Positions 1-4,638 of a DNA stretch of 5,907 nucleotides are shown piece after piece. Below the pieces are notes generated by a model that ran no database searches, was not told where the DNA came from, and saw only the letters and a list, made by a program, of their open reading frames with translations. A program made the translations under genes and the position numbers. The DNA lies in contig JAISCK010000166.1 in NCBI GenBank assembly GCA_031265635.1, positions 1-5,907 of the forward strand, written 5' to 3'. This DNA comes from Spirochaetaceae bacterium (GTDB taxonomy: Bacteria; Spirochaetota; Spirochaetia; Treponematales; Breznakiellaceae). Position 1 is the stretch's first letter; each line of letters opens with the position of its first letter.

Positions 1-1436
1 TCAAAAAGCTGGAATTCATTCTCGATTTCTTCGGGGTACACGTTTTTGCCCCCCTCGGTAACGATGACGTTTTTGGCCCTGCCGGTTAAATAGAGGTAGT
101 CTTCGCTGTCCAGGTAGCCCAGGTCCCCTGTCTTGAGAAAGCCGTCCGGGGTAAAGACCTCGGCGGTGTCTTCGGGCATTTCGTAGTAGCCTTTCATGAC
201 CACAGGCCCCTTGACAATGACTTCGCCTATGCCCCGCTCGTCGGGGTTGAGTATCTTCATCTCGATGCCGGGGATGATCTTGCCGACGCTGGTTTCCTTG
301 TAATGCTCTATGGGATTGATATTGATGATGGGGCTGGTCTCGGTAAGGCCGTAGCCCTGGACAAAGTCTATGCCCAACTGGTTGTATTTGCGGAATACGC
401 TGGGCGCAAGGGGGCCGCCGCCGCAGATACAGATACGCAGGGTGGTAAGGGATGCCTGGCTGAGAACGGCATGGAACATTTTTTTGCCGGGGTTTACCTT
501 AAACACCTTTTTGATAAAGCCCGATAGCGTCATGAGGAAACCGATGAGGCCGTACACTACCGGCCCCTTTGCCTTTATGCCCCTGAGTATGCCCGAAAGG
601 AGCTTGTTGAAGAGCATGGGAACCCCAAGAAGCATGGTGATTTTCGCTTCTTTGAGGTCTTTGAGTATGGCTTTGGTAACCATGCGTTTGCCAAAAACCA
701 CTTCCGCCCCGGTAGAAATAGTCTCGATAAACACCGCCAGCATGGTATAGGCGTGGTGCAGGGGAAGCAGGGCGTAAAATATATCGGTACTCAAAACCGT
801 AAGGGGCGTGCCCTGGGCCAGATAGCAGTCGGCAACCAGGTTTTGGTGGGTGAGCATGACGCCCTTGGGGGTTCCGGTGGTGCCCGAGGTAAAGAGTATG
901 GCCGCCAGGTCGTCTTCCGACGCCTTCTCCATTTCCGCTTCCGGCCCGTCAAGGTCGTATATATAGGGAGCGACGCCGTGTTTGAGGGAAACCGTTTCCT
1001 GTACGCCGGCTGCGCCGTTCCGGTAATACTCAAGTTTTTCTTCATCCACAAAGAGCAGCCTGATTCCCGCTGTTTTAAGGAGCAGGTCGGTCTCGTCATT
1101 TTTAACCTGGTAGTCTATGGGAACCACAACGGCCCCGGCAAAGAGTATGCCGAGGTAGGCCACCGCCCATTCGGGGGAATTTTTCCCGGTTACGGCGACC
1201 TTTTCGTCCTTTTTAACACCCTTGGCATGAAGCCACCGGGCCACGGCTTCAATTTTGGCCAGAGCCTGGGTATAGTTCATGCTGATGCGGTCAGGCTCAT
1301 AAATAGTCAAGCAGGAACGCTCAGGAAACCGGGAAACGGAAATTCTGAACATTTCCGGCAAAGTCGGCCACTGGCCCTGAAAAGCCTTGCCCCGGTATTC
1401 ATCCAAAAAAGCCCAAGGTATAAACGGTTTACTCAT
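1..1436 (-). CDS. Long-chain fatty-acid--CoA ligase (AMP-forming acyl-CoA synthetase), C-terminus off window
   Basis: This gene is predicted to activate fatty acids to acyl-CoA through an acyl-AMP intermediate, in the cytosol or at the inner membrane face. The minus strand is open from ATG 1436 to the left edge: 478 codons and no stop. Adenylate-forming motifs appear in order: P-loop FTSGTTGTPKGVMLTH (about 182-197), LPLHHAY (224-230), the CGGGPLAP turn (338-345), YGLTETSP (362-369), the TGD motif (436-438) and LTGRAKNVIVTEGGKNVYP (450-468), which contains the hinge and the start of the C-terminal lid. FadD-type enzymes usually run to about 550-640 residues, so roughly 70-160 residues, including most of the lid, are missing. 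The start is supported by GAGG seven nt upstream and a natural N-terminus (MSKPFIPW). It is transcribed away from the lipoprotein gene. The family call is firm; chain-length specificity cannot be read, so a medium-chain or aryl acid substrate remains possible. Confidence 0.93.
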   Translation of the reverse strand, partial: MSKPFIPWAFLDEYRGKAFQGQWPTLPEMFRISVSRFPERSCLTIYEPDRISMNYTQALAKIEAVARWLHAKGVKKDEKVAVTGKNSPEWAVAYLGILFAGAVVVPIDYQVKNDETDLLLKTAGIRLLFVDEEKLEYYRNGAAGVQETVSLKHGVAPYIYDLDGPEAEMEKASEDDLAAILFTSGTTGTPKGVMLTHQNLVADCYLAQGTPLTVLSTDIFYALLPLHHAYTMLAVFIETISTGAEVVFGKRMVTKAILKDLKEAKITMLLGVPMLFNKLLSGILRGIKAKGPVVYGLIGFLMTLSGFIKKVFKVNPGKKMFHAVLSQASLTTLRICICGGGPLAPSVFRKYNQLGIDFVQGYGLTETSPIININPIEHYKETSVGKIIPGIEMKILNPDERGIGEVIVKGPVVMKGYYEMPEDTAEVFTPDGFLKTGDLGYLDSEDYLYLTGRAKNVIVTEGGKNVYPEEIENEFQLF

Positions 1437-1452
1437 TTCCACACCTCACGTT

Positions 1453-1481
1453 AGTATAATCCATCGAGTTTTGACAGGCAA
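1453..1481 (-). promoter_or_regulatory. Predicted sigma70 promoter of the acyl-CoA synthetase gene
   Basis: On the minus strand TTGCCT (1481-1476) is followed after 17 nt by TATACT (1458-1453). Transcription would begin near 1446, leaving only about 10 nt before the ATG and starting at the Shine-Dalgarno itself. That unusually short leader lowers confidence. Confidence 0.5.
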
Positions 1482-1529
1482 GCGCCGGAAAAGTTGCGGC
1501 ATCTCCGGTTTTTTTGCTTTTTTAGTCAA

Positions 1530-1543
1530 TTTCAATATTGAAA
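1530..1543. promoter_or_regulatory. Perfect 14-bp palindrome, candidate operator
   Basis: TTTCAATATTGAAA is its own reverse complement, and the flanking ATTTGAAA (1544-1551) partly repeats its right arm. It lies between the divergent acyl-CoA synthetase and lipoprotein genes, about 85 bp upstream of the former's predicted transcription start. Binding by a dimeric repressor is inference. AT-rich palindromes of this size also occur by chance. Confidence 0.3.
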
Positions 1544-1588
1544 ATTTGAAAGAGCCTCATTTACCCTGAAAGGTTTTTCCGGTAAGAT

Positions 1589-1611
1589 GAAAGGGTGAAA
1601 CTTCACCTTTC
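1589..1611 (+). promoter_or_regulatory. Leader hairpin upstream of the lipoprotein start
   Basis: A nine-pair stem with one bulged G (1595) and loop AACT pairs GAAAGG(G)TGA with TCACCTTTC. It ends one base before the GGAG at 1612-1615, the only Shine-Dalgarno-like site for ATG 1631. It buries the alternative in-frame GTG at 1595. It could affect translation or mRNA 5' stability; no such role is shown by sequence alone. Confidence 0.35.
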
Positions 1612-1630
1612 GGAGCTTGTTATTTATAGT

Positions 1631-2338
1631 ATGAAACTTCGCGTTACCGCGCTTGCCGCGGCGTTCCTTGCTGTTTTTTGCGCCTGTTCGTCCCAGACCT
1701 CCGGCGTCTTGCGGCAGAACGGAGAGGCTGATCTGCGCCTCGCGGCATCCCTTGAGCCGGGGATGGCCGGACTCATCCGTTCCCTTTCCGGCAAATTCGG
1801 CGACAGCCCGGCGGAAATTTCCCTTGACGGTCCGGCCATAGCCGAATCCATGCGGGAAGCGCCGGGGATACGTTCCGTTTCTCTCCATAATGTGGATTCC
1901 ACAACCATTGCGGGGACCTTGAGCATAGGGAATGTAGAGGATTTTTTGAATCCCGCAAGCCTCCCCGAAGCCTCCCATCTGATACGCTATACCCAGGGCC
2001 GGCTGCTTTCCATACGCCTTGACCTTGCCTCGGGCCCTGAACTCCTGGCCGCCCTGTCCCCCGATGTGGCCGATTACCTTTCGGCAATCATGGCGCCGGT
2101 CTCCACCGGGGAGCGCCTCGGCTCAGGCGAATACCTTGCGCTGGTAACGTCGGTATACGGCACGGCAATCAGCAGGGAGATAGCCGTCGCCCGCATTCAG
2201 GCGGTCATAGAAGTGCCGGGAACCATCACCAGGGTAGAAGGCGGTTCCTTTACCGGCCGGGAAGCCCGTTTTGACATACCCCTCCTTGACCTCCTGGTTC
2301 TTGAAAGACCCCTCATCTATGAGATTGAATGGCGGTAA
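1631..2338 (+). CDS. Predicted lipoprotein of unknown function
   Basis: I do not recognise this family. The product is 235 residues from ATG 1631. It begins with a clean signal peptide: MKLR, a hydrophobic stretch ALAAAFLAVF, then CACSS. Cys19 is the likely lipidated residue, with Phe at -3 and Ala at -1, acceptable for relaxed spirochaetal lipoboxes; Cys17 is an alternative. The mature part has no transmembrane segment, no further cysteine and no catalytic motif I can name. It alternates predicted strands and helices and ends in a hydrophobic strand-rich tail (about 210-235). An in-frame GTG at 1595 would add 12 residues, but it would bury the signal peptide and lies in a hairpin. ATG 1631 has only GGAG 15 nt upstream, so the start is not certain. 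A weak promoter (TTTACC 1560-1565, 17 nt, TAAGAT 1583-1588) is possible. It probably sits on the periplasmic side of a membrane. The tRNA-Asp promoter begins 33 bp after the stop, with no clear terminator between. Confidence 0.8.
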   Translation: MKLRVTALAAAFLAVFCACSSQTSGVLRQNGEADLRLAASLEPGMAGLIRSLSGKFGDSPAEISLDGPAIAESMREAPGIRSVSLHNVDSTTIAGTLSIGNVEDFLNPASLPEASHLIRYTQGRLLSIRLDLASGPELLAALSPDVADYLSAIMAPVSTGERLGSGEYLALVTSVYGTAISREIAVARIQAVIEVPGTITRVEGGSFTGREARFDIPLLDLLVLERPLIYEIEWR

Positions 2339-2371
2339 CGGCATCGTCTGGGGATGTTCCCGGAAACGTGA

Positions 2372-2400
2372 TTGACACGATTTTCCCTGTACGGTATGAT
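2372..2400 (+). promoter_or_regulatory. Strong sigma70 promoter of tRNA-Asp
   Basis: A perfect TTGACA (2372-2377) is followed after 17 nt by TATGAT (2395-2400). Transcription should start near 2407, seven nt before the mature tRNA 5' end. It would also transcribe everything down to the terminator at 2696-2722. Confidence 0.85.
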
Positions 2401-2413
2401 AGCTCAACCTTTT

Positions 2414-2488
2414 GGGGGCGTAGCGAAGTTGGTTTATCGCGCTGGCCTGTCAAGCCGGAGATCGCGGGTTCAAGCCCCGTCGCTCCCG
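2414..2488 (+). tRNA. tRNA-Asp (anticodon GUC)
   Basis: The cloverleaf is complete. Acceptor GGGGGCG pairs with CGCTCCC (one G-U), the D-arm is GCGA/TCGC, and the anticodon arm is CTGGC-CTGTCAA-GCCGG with GTC at the anticodon. The variable loop has five nt and the T-arm is GCGGG-TTCAAGC-CCCGT. G73 at 2488 fits the aspartate identity. CCA is not encoded (GTT follows), so a CCA-adding enzyme is required. The last 18 bases of the gene are duplicated downstream. The apparent open frame antisense to this tRNA is an artefact. Confidence 0.97.
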
Positions 2489-2491
2489 TTA
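2471..2491 (+). repeat. Direct repeat copy 1: tRNA-Asp 3' end
   Basis: This 21-bp stretch starts CAAGCCCC and ends CCCGTTA. It covers the end of the T-loop, the 3' T-stem strand, the 3' acceptor strand, G73 and three following bases. It is identical to 2674-2694. A tRNA 3' end is the classic attachment site for site-specific integrases. Confidence 0.9.
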
Positions 2492-2514
2492 AGAAATCGC
2501 CAAAGGCGGTTTCT
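2492..2514 (+). terminator. Degenerate terminator-like hairpin after tRNA-Asp
   Basis: AGAAATCGCC pairs with GGCGGTTTCT around the loop AAA (ten pairs, one G-U). It starts four nt after the tRNA and resembles the strong terminator at 2696-2722 (CCGCC/GGCGG core, A- and T-rich ends). The T-tract is broken (TTTCTGTACTGG), so termination is probably weak and reading into the downstream structured region is likely. It looks like the decayed terminator of repeat copy 1. Confidence 0.5.
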
Positions 2515-2518
2515 GTAC

Positions 2519-2542
2519 TGGAGTTTCCTGTGGGAAACTCCA
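2519..2542 (+). other. Perfect 10-bp hairpin in the tRNA-Asp 3' region
   Basis: TGGAGTTTCC pairs perfectly with GGAAACTCCA around the loop TGTG. No T-tract follows, so it is not an obvious terminator. It lies between the decayed hairpin and the multibranched structure and may be part of the same RNA or DNA element. Confidence 0.55.
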
Positions 2543-2558
2543 AGGTAAAGAAATTTTA

Positions 2559-2681
2559 GGGGCTTGAAACGAAGCGCCCGCTGAGTGTATACGAAGAAAA
2601 GCGGACAAGGAAGTCCGCGACAGGGCGCGGAGATGGCCTGGAGGGAGCAGACAGGAAGTCTGCGAGCGGAAGGCAAGCCCC
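2559..2681 (+). ncRNA. Candidate structured RNA or repeat element (unrecognised)
   Basis: I recognise no known RNA family here. GGGGCTTG (2559-2566) pairs perfectly with CAAGCCCC (2674-2681), closing a multibranched region. Inside, GCGCCC (2574-2579) pairs with GGGCGC (2623-2628) and encloses the hairpin GCGGAC-AAGGAA-GTCCGC (2601-2618). A second hairpin, GCAGAC-AGGAA-GTCTGC (2647-2663), stands beside it. The two small hairpins are related in sequence but differ by a G-C to A-T pair, which favours selection on pairing. The region lies on the plus strand between the tRNA-Asp promoter and the terminator at 2696-2722, so an RNA could be released from the tRNA 3' trailer. It has no convincing open frame with a ribosome binding site. 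A palindromic mobile repeat is the main alternative. The 3' strand of the closing helix belongs to the duplicated tRNA end. Confidence 0.4.
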
Positions 2682-2694
2682 GTCGCTCCCGTTA
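2674..2694 (+). repeat. Direct repeat copy 2: duplicated tRNA-Asp 3' end
   Basis: This is identical over 21 bp to 2471-2491, at a spacing of 203 bp. Just upstream both copies also have GCGG (2464-2467 and 2666-2669), with three versus four intervening bases, so the homology may once have been longer. The copy lacks the rest of a tRNA and cannot form a cloverleaf. It is followed after one base by the strong terminator. Confidence 0.9.
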
Positions 2695-2695
2695 C

Positions 2696-2722
2696 AAAAA
2701 ACCGCCTTTGGGCGGTTTTTTT
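2696..2722. terminator. Bidirectional Rho-independent terminator shared by tRNA-Asp and tRNA-Pro
   Basis: The CCGCC/GGCGG stem (2702-2706 with 2711-2715, loop TTTG) extends through A-T pairs: six A (2696-2701) on the left and seven T (2716-2722) on the right. Each strand therefore reads a GC-rich hairpin followed by a U-run. It ends the tRNA-Asp transcript on the plus strand and lies 33 bp past tRNA-Pro on the minus strand. Confidence 0.9.
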
Positions 2723-2754
2723 CAATTTAAGTCCTTTCTGCTTTAATTTGAAAA

Positions 2755-2828
2755 TCGGGAAGGCGGGATTTGAACCCGCGACCTCTAAGTCCCGAACCTA
2801 GCGGTATAGCCAACTAACCTACTTCCCG
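2755..2828 (-). tRNA. tRNA-Pro (anticodon CGG)
   Basis: Read on the minus strand, acceptor CGGGAAG pairs perfectly with CTTCCCG. The D-arm has three pairs (GGT/ACC). The anticodon arm is CTAGG-TTCGGGA-CTTAG with anticodon CGG, decoding CCG. The variable loop has five nt and the T-arm is GCGGG-TTCAAAT-CCCGC. The C1-G72 pair, G37 and A73 fit bacterial proline tRNAs. CCA is not encoded (ATT follows A73 at 2755). It converges on tRNA-Asp and shares its terminator. Confidence 0.96.
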
Positions 2829-2841
2829 TATGCGATTTCCT

Positions 2842-2870
2842 ACTATACCGGTACAAGCTGATCTAGTCAA
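2842..2870 (-). promoter_or_regulatory. Sigma70 promoter of tRNA-Pro
   Basis: On the minus strand TTGACT (2870-2865) is followed after 17 nt by TATAGT (2847-2842). The expected start near 2835 is seven nt upstream of the mature tRNA, the same geometry as the tRNA-Asp promoter. It lies in the 64-bp gap after the hemerythrin stop codon. Confidence 0.8.
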
Positions 2871-2892
2871 TTCTACCCCGTGCCCGGCGGCC

Positions 2893-3303
2893 TCAGGAGA
2901 TGTTTTGGGCCTTTACATAGGCGGCCATTCTAAAATCATCGCCTTTTATGTGGTTGAGGAGCCAGTCGCCTATACTGGTGTTTACCATGCCCACAAGTTC
3001 ATCGGTAGGGCCTTCTTCTATAAGTTGTTCCGCCAGGTCCTTGACCGTTATCTTGAAATCATCGTGGTATTGTTTATGGGTCAGATAATCGGGATACTGG
3101 TACTTTATCTGGAGTTTTTCTTCATCGGCAAAGTGTTTTATCGTATATCCGGTCAAAAAATCCAGGGTTTGCGCCAGTTTTTCCTTGCCGTGGCCTTCCC
3201 GGCAGGCTTCAAGCAGCTTGTTCAGCGCGGAAACAAGCTGTTTGTGCTGGTTATCGATCAATTCATACCCTGTTTCCAGGCTGCTGTCCCATTTATACGC
3301 CAT
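2893..3303 (-). CDS. Bacteriohemerythrin (non-heme di-iron O2-binding protein)
   Basis: This is a soluble 136-residue four-helix protein that binds O2 reversibly at a di-iron site. In bacteria such proteins are linked to O2 delivery, sensing or protection. All seven expected ligands are visible: His20 (IDNQH), His57 and Glu61 (KHFADEE), His76 and His80 (HKQYH), His118 and Asp123 (HIKGDD). The wide spacing between His80 and His118 is that of single-domain bacterial hemerythrins. The N-terminus MAYKWDSSLETG is typical of the family. ATG 3303 has GGAG eight nt upstream; a longer in-frame start at 3339 would add 12 untypical residues and is not preferred. It is divergent from a diguanylate cyclase with overlapping promoters. 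No terminator is clear before tRNA-Pro, so some read-through is possible. In an anaerobe with brief O2 exposure an oxygen-scavenging role is plausible, but that is inference. Confidence 0.95.
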   Translation of the reverse strand: MAYKWDSSLETGYELIDNQHKQLVSALNKLLEACREGHGKEKLAQTLDFLTGYTIKHFADEEKLQIKYQYPDYLTHKQYHDDFKITVKDLAEQLIEEGPTDELVGMVNTSIGDWLLNHIKGDDFRMAAYVKAQNIS

Positions 3304-3366
3304 TTTCACCGCTCCTCTGCCAAAACAACCGAAAACCAAAAAAGTCCGGCGCTAACGGCGAGTGTA

Positions 3367-3394
3367 TTGAGATTTTATGTAGTTGTTGTATAAT
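3367..3394 (+). promoter_or_regulatory. Predicted sigma70 promoter of the diguanylate cyclase gene
   Basis: TTGAGA (3367-3372) is followed after 16 nt by a consensus TATAAT (3389-3394). Transcription would begin near 3401, giving a leader of about 125 nt. Its -10 box overlaps that of the oppositely directed hemerythrin promoter. Confidence 0.5.
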
Positions 3395-3414
3395 GAATAT
3401 ATCTCCCGGGTCAA
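3387..3414 (-). promoter_or_regulatory. Predicted sigma70 promoter of the bacteriohemerythrin gene
   Basis: On the minus strand TTGACC (3414-3409) is followed after 16 nt by TATACA (3392-3387). The start would be near 3380, giving a leader of about 77 nt. It overlaps the plus-strand cyclase promoter, so the two are unlikely to be occupied together. Confidence 0.5.
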
Positions 3415-3436
3415 GACCTTTCGCAAGGGTCCTGGG
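3405..3436 (+). promoter_or_regulatory. Hairpin at the 5' end of the cyclase leader
   Basis: CCCGG (3405-3409) pairs with CTGGG (3432-3436). Inside, GACCTT pairs with AAGGGTC with one bulge around the loop TCGC, separated by an asymmetric bulge. It would form at the start of the predicted cyclase mRNA and also overlaps the -35 box of the hemerythrin promoter. It does not match the c-di-GMP riboswitch sequences I know. Confidence 0.35.
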
Positions 3437-3525
3437 TGTAGTTGTATCTTAGAAAAAGAATGAGCTGGTTCTGGTGTATAAGACTTCCTTTTTTGAAGAT
3501 GCCCGGATTTCAACAGGAATAATAA

Positions 3526-4614
3526 ATGGCTGTGAGTCTAAAAAAGTTTTTAAAGCCCCTGAGCCTGTTCTCCGGCGCGGGGGCTGACTTCGAATCCGAC
3601 ATATCCGTATACCTCATTATGGGGACGGCTCTTGTTTTCGCCTTTCTGGTTCACAGCGGGCTGCTGATTTTTTCCCTGCTGATGGGGTTCTTTCCCTTAA
3701 AGGTGTTTAACAGCATAAGCCTTGCCTTCTATTGCGTCTGTTTTTTCCAGCTCAGGAAGAAACGCTACGTTTTTACAGGCGTAGCGCTCAGTCTTGAAGT
3801 CCTGTTCTATACCTGTTTTTCGGTCTACTGGCTCGGTTTTAGAAATTACGATCTTTTCTACCTTCTTATTGTACTGGTGATGCAGATTGCGATTCCCTAT
3901 GCCGCCGCCGCTGTCCGGGTGGTTCTGGGGGTATTGATTGGTTTTGTGGCGCCGCTGATTATTGTTTCCGGGATGTATTCTCCGGGGCCCAGATTCCTCA
4001 ATACGTTTGATTTTCCCCTGACCTGCTTCAACATTGTTGTCGGGTTTTCGGGTATTACCGTGGCGCTGGTTATAGGAAACGTCATAAACAAGATAGTTGA
4101 AGTATCACAGCAACTGCGCATGGAGACTCTTGAGGCCCATGCCTATACCGATTCGCTTACCGGCCTGTATAACCGCCGTTATGCCGAACAGTATTTCGGC
4201 CTGCTTTCAAAAACGATAAACAGGGGCGCCAATGCGGTAGCCATGCTGGATATTGACGACTTTAAGCAGATAAATGACACATACGGGCATGCCGCGGGCG
4301 ATAAGGTGCTTATTGACCTTGCCGCCCTTATGCTTGCGGAATTCAGAAAGACCGATACGGTCATACGCTGGGGCGGCGAGGAATTTCTTCTTATCCTGAA
4401 CAGCGTCAATCCCGCGCAGGCCAAGGTCATACTTGATAAGCTCAGGCAGAAAATCAACGGCCATACCGTAGAGACAGGCGGCTTTCATTTAAGTTTCCGG
4501 GTAACAGCGGGTATTGCCCCTCTTGACATTGACCATATCGAAGAAAGCATAGCCCGCTGTGATGAGAACCTTTACCGGGGCAAGCGGAACGGCAAGGACC
4601 AGATAGTACTATAG
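3526..4614 (+). CDS. Membrane-bound diguanylate cyclase (GGDEF domain)
   Basis: This 362-residue protein is predicted to condense two GTP into cyclic di-GMP, a second messenger for motility and surface behaviour. The N-terminal half has about six hydrophobic segments (roughly 28-50, 52-76, 83-105, 110-130, 132-150, 168-190) with no recognised sensor signature; they may be a membrane-embedded sensor. A short helical linker (190-207) leads to the GGDEF domain. Visible there are DSLTGLYNRR (209-218), the metal-binding LDIDDFKQIND (241-251), YGHAAGD (253-259), the signature GGEEF (283-287), and RKTD (274-277) exactly five residues before the signature, an intact inhibitory I-site. The domain therefore looks active and subject to product inhibition. 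There is no EAL domain. ATG 3526 has AGGA seven nt upstream. The gene is divergent from bacteriohemerythrin, and its stop codon lies in the loop of a long hairpin facing the convergent TSCPD gene. Confidence 0.95.
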   Translation: MAVSLKKFLKPLSLFSGAGADFESDISVYLIMGTALVFAFLVHSGLLIFSLLMGFFPLKVFNSISLAFYCVCFFQLRKKRYVFTGVALSLEVLFYTCFSVYWLGFRNYDLFYLLIVLVMQIAIPYAAAAVRVVLGVLIGFVAPLIIVSGMYSPGPRFLNTFDFPLTCFNIVVGFSGITVALVIGNVINKIVEVSQQLRMETLEAHAYTDSLTGLYNRRYAEQYFGLLSKTINRGANAVAMLDIDDFKQINDTYGHAAGDKVLIDLAALMLAEFRKTDTVIRWGGEEFLLILNSVNPAQAKVILDKLRQKINGHTVETGGFHLSFRVTAGIAPLDIDHIEESIARCDENLYRGKRNGKDQIVL

Positions 4615-4637
4615 GTCCCTTTGGCGCTCCGCTTGCC
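4579..4637. terminator. Long hairpin at the convergent cyclase/TSCPD junction, probable bidirectional terminator
   Basis: GGCAAGCGGAACGGC (4579-4593) pairs with GGCGCTCCGCTTGCC (4623-4637), with mismatches only near the inner end. An inner AAGGACC/GGTCCCTT stem with one bulge surrounds a loop containing the palindrome TAGTACTA. The cyclase stop (4612-4614) is inside the loop side, and the TSCPD stop (4639-4641) starts two bases past the right arm. Neither strand has a good U-run, so classic intrinsic termination is uncertain. It could instead block read-through or protect both 3' ends. Confidence 0.5.
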
Positions 4638-4638
4638 T

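Noticed and set aside
303..1454. Several plus-strand open frames of 74-233 codons across the left part
   Set aside because: They lie opposite the acyl-CoA synthetase, which has every adenylate-forming motif on the minus strand. Their own translations show no recognisable domain.
1484..1520. CCGGA...TCCGG followed by a T-run on the plus strand, a terminator look-alike
   Set aside because: The stem is only five pairs with a 14-nt loop, and no plus-strand gene lies upstream to be terminated.
2313..2559. Open frames on both strands across tRNA-Asp
   Set aside because: The minus-strand peptide is the familiar spurious translation antisense to tRNA-Asp, and the plus-strand frame runs through the tRNA itself.
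2559..2694. SRP RNA, RNase P RNA, tmRNA or 6S RNA
   Set aside because: GGAAG-type loops suggested SRP RNA, but the conserved helix 8 sequence is absent. No RNase P, tmRNA or 6S consensus blocks are present.
2470..2725. Minus-strand open frames of 68 and 78 codons in the structured region
   Set aside because: They run across the terminator, the tRNA copy and the hairpins, have no ribosome binding site, and their protein looks low in information. The DNA signal is inverted repeats, not coding.
2830..3393. Plus-strand 187-codon open frame
   Set aside because: It is the shadow of bacteriohemerythrin, whose seven iron ligands are all present on the minus strand.
3401..3525. Possible c-di-GMP riboswitch before the cyclase
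   Set aside because: Neither the GEMM-I nor the class II conserved motifs could be found; only a simple hairpin is visible.
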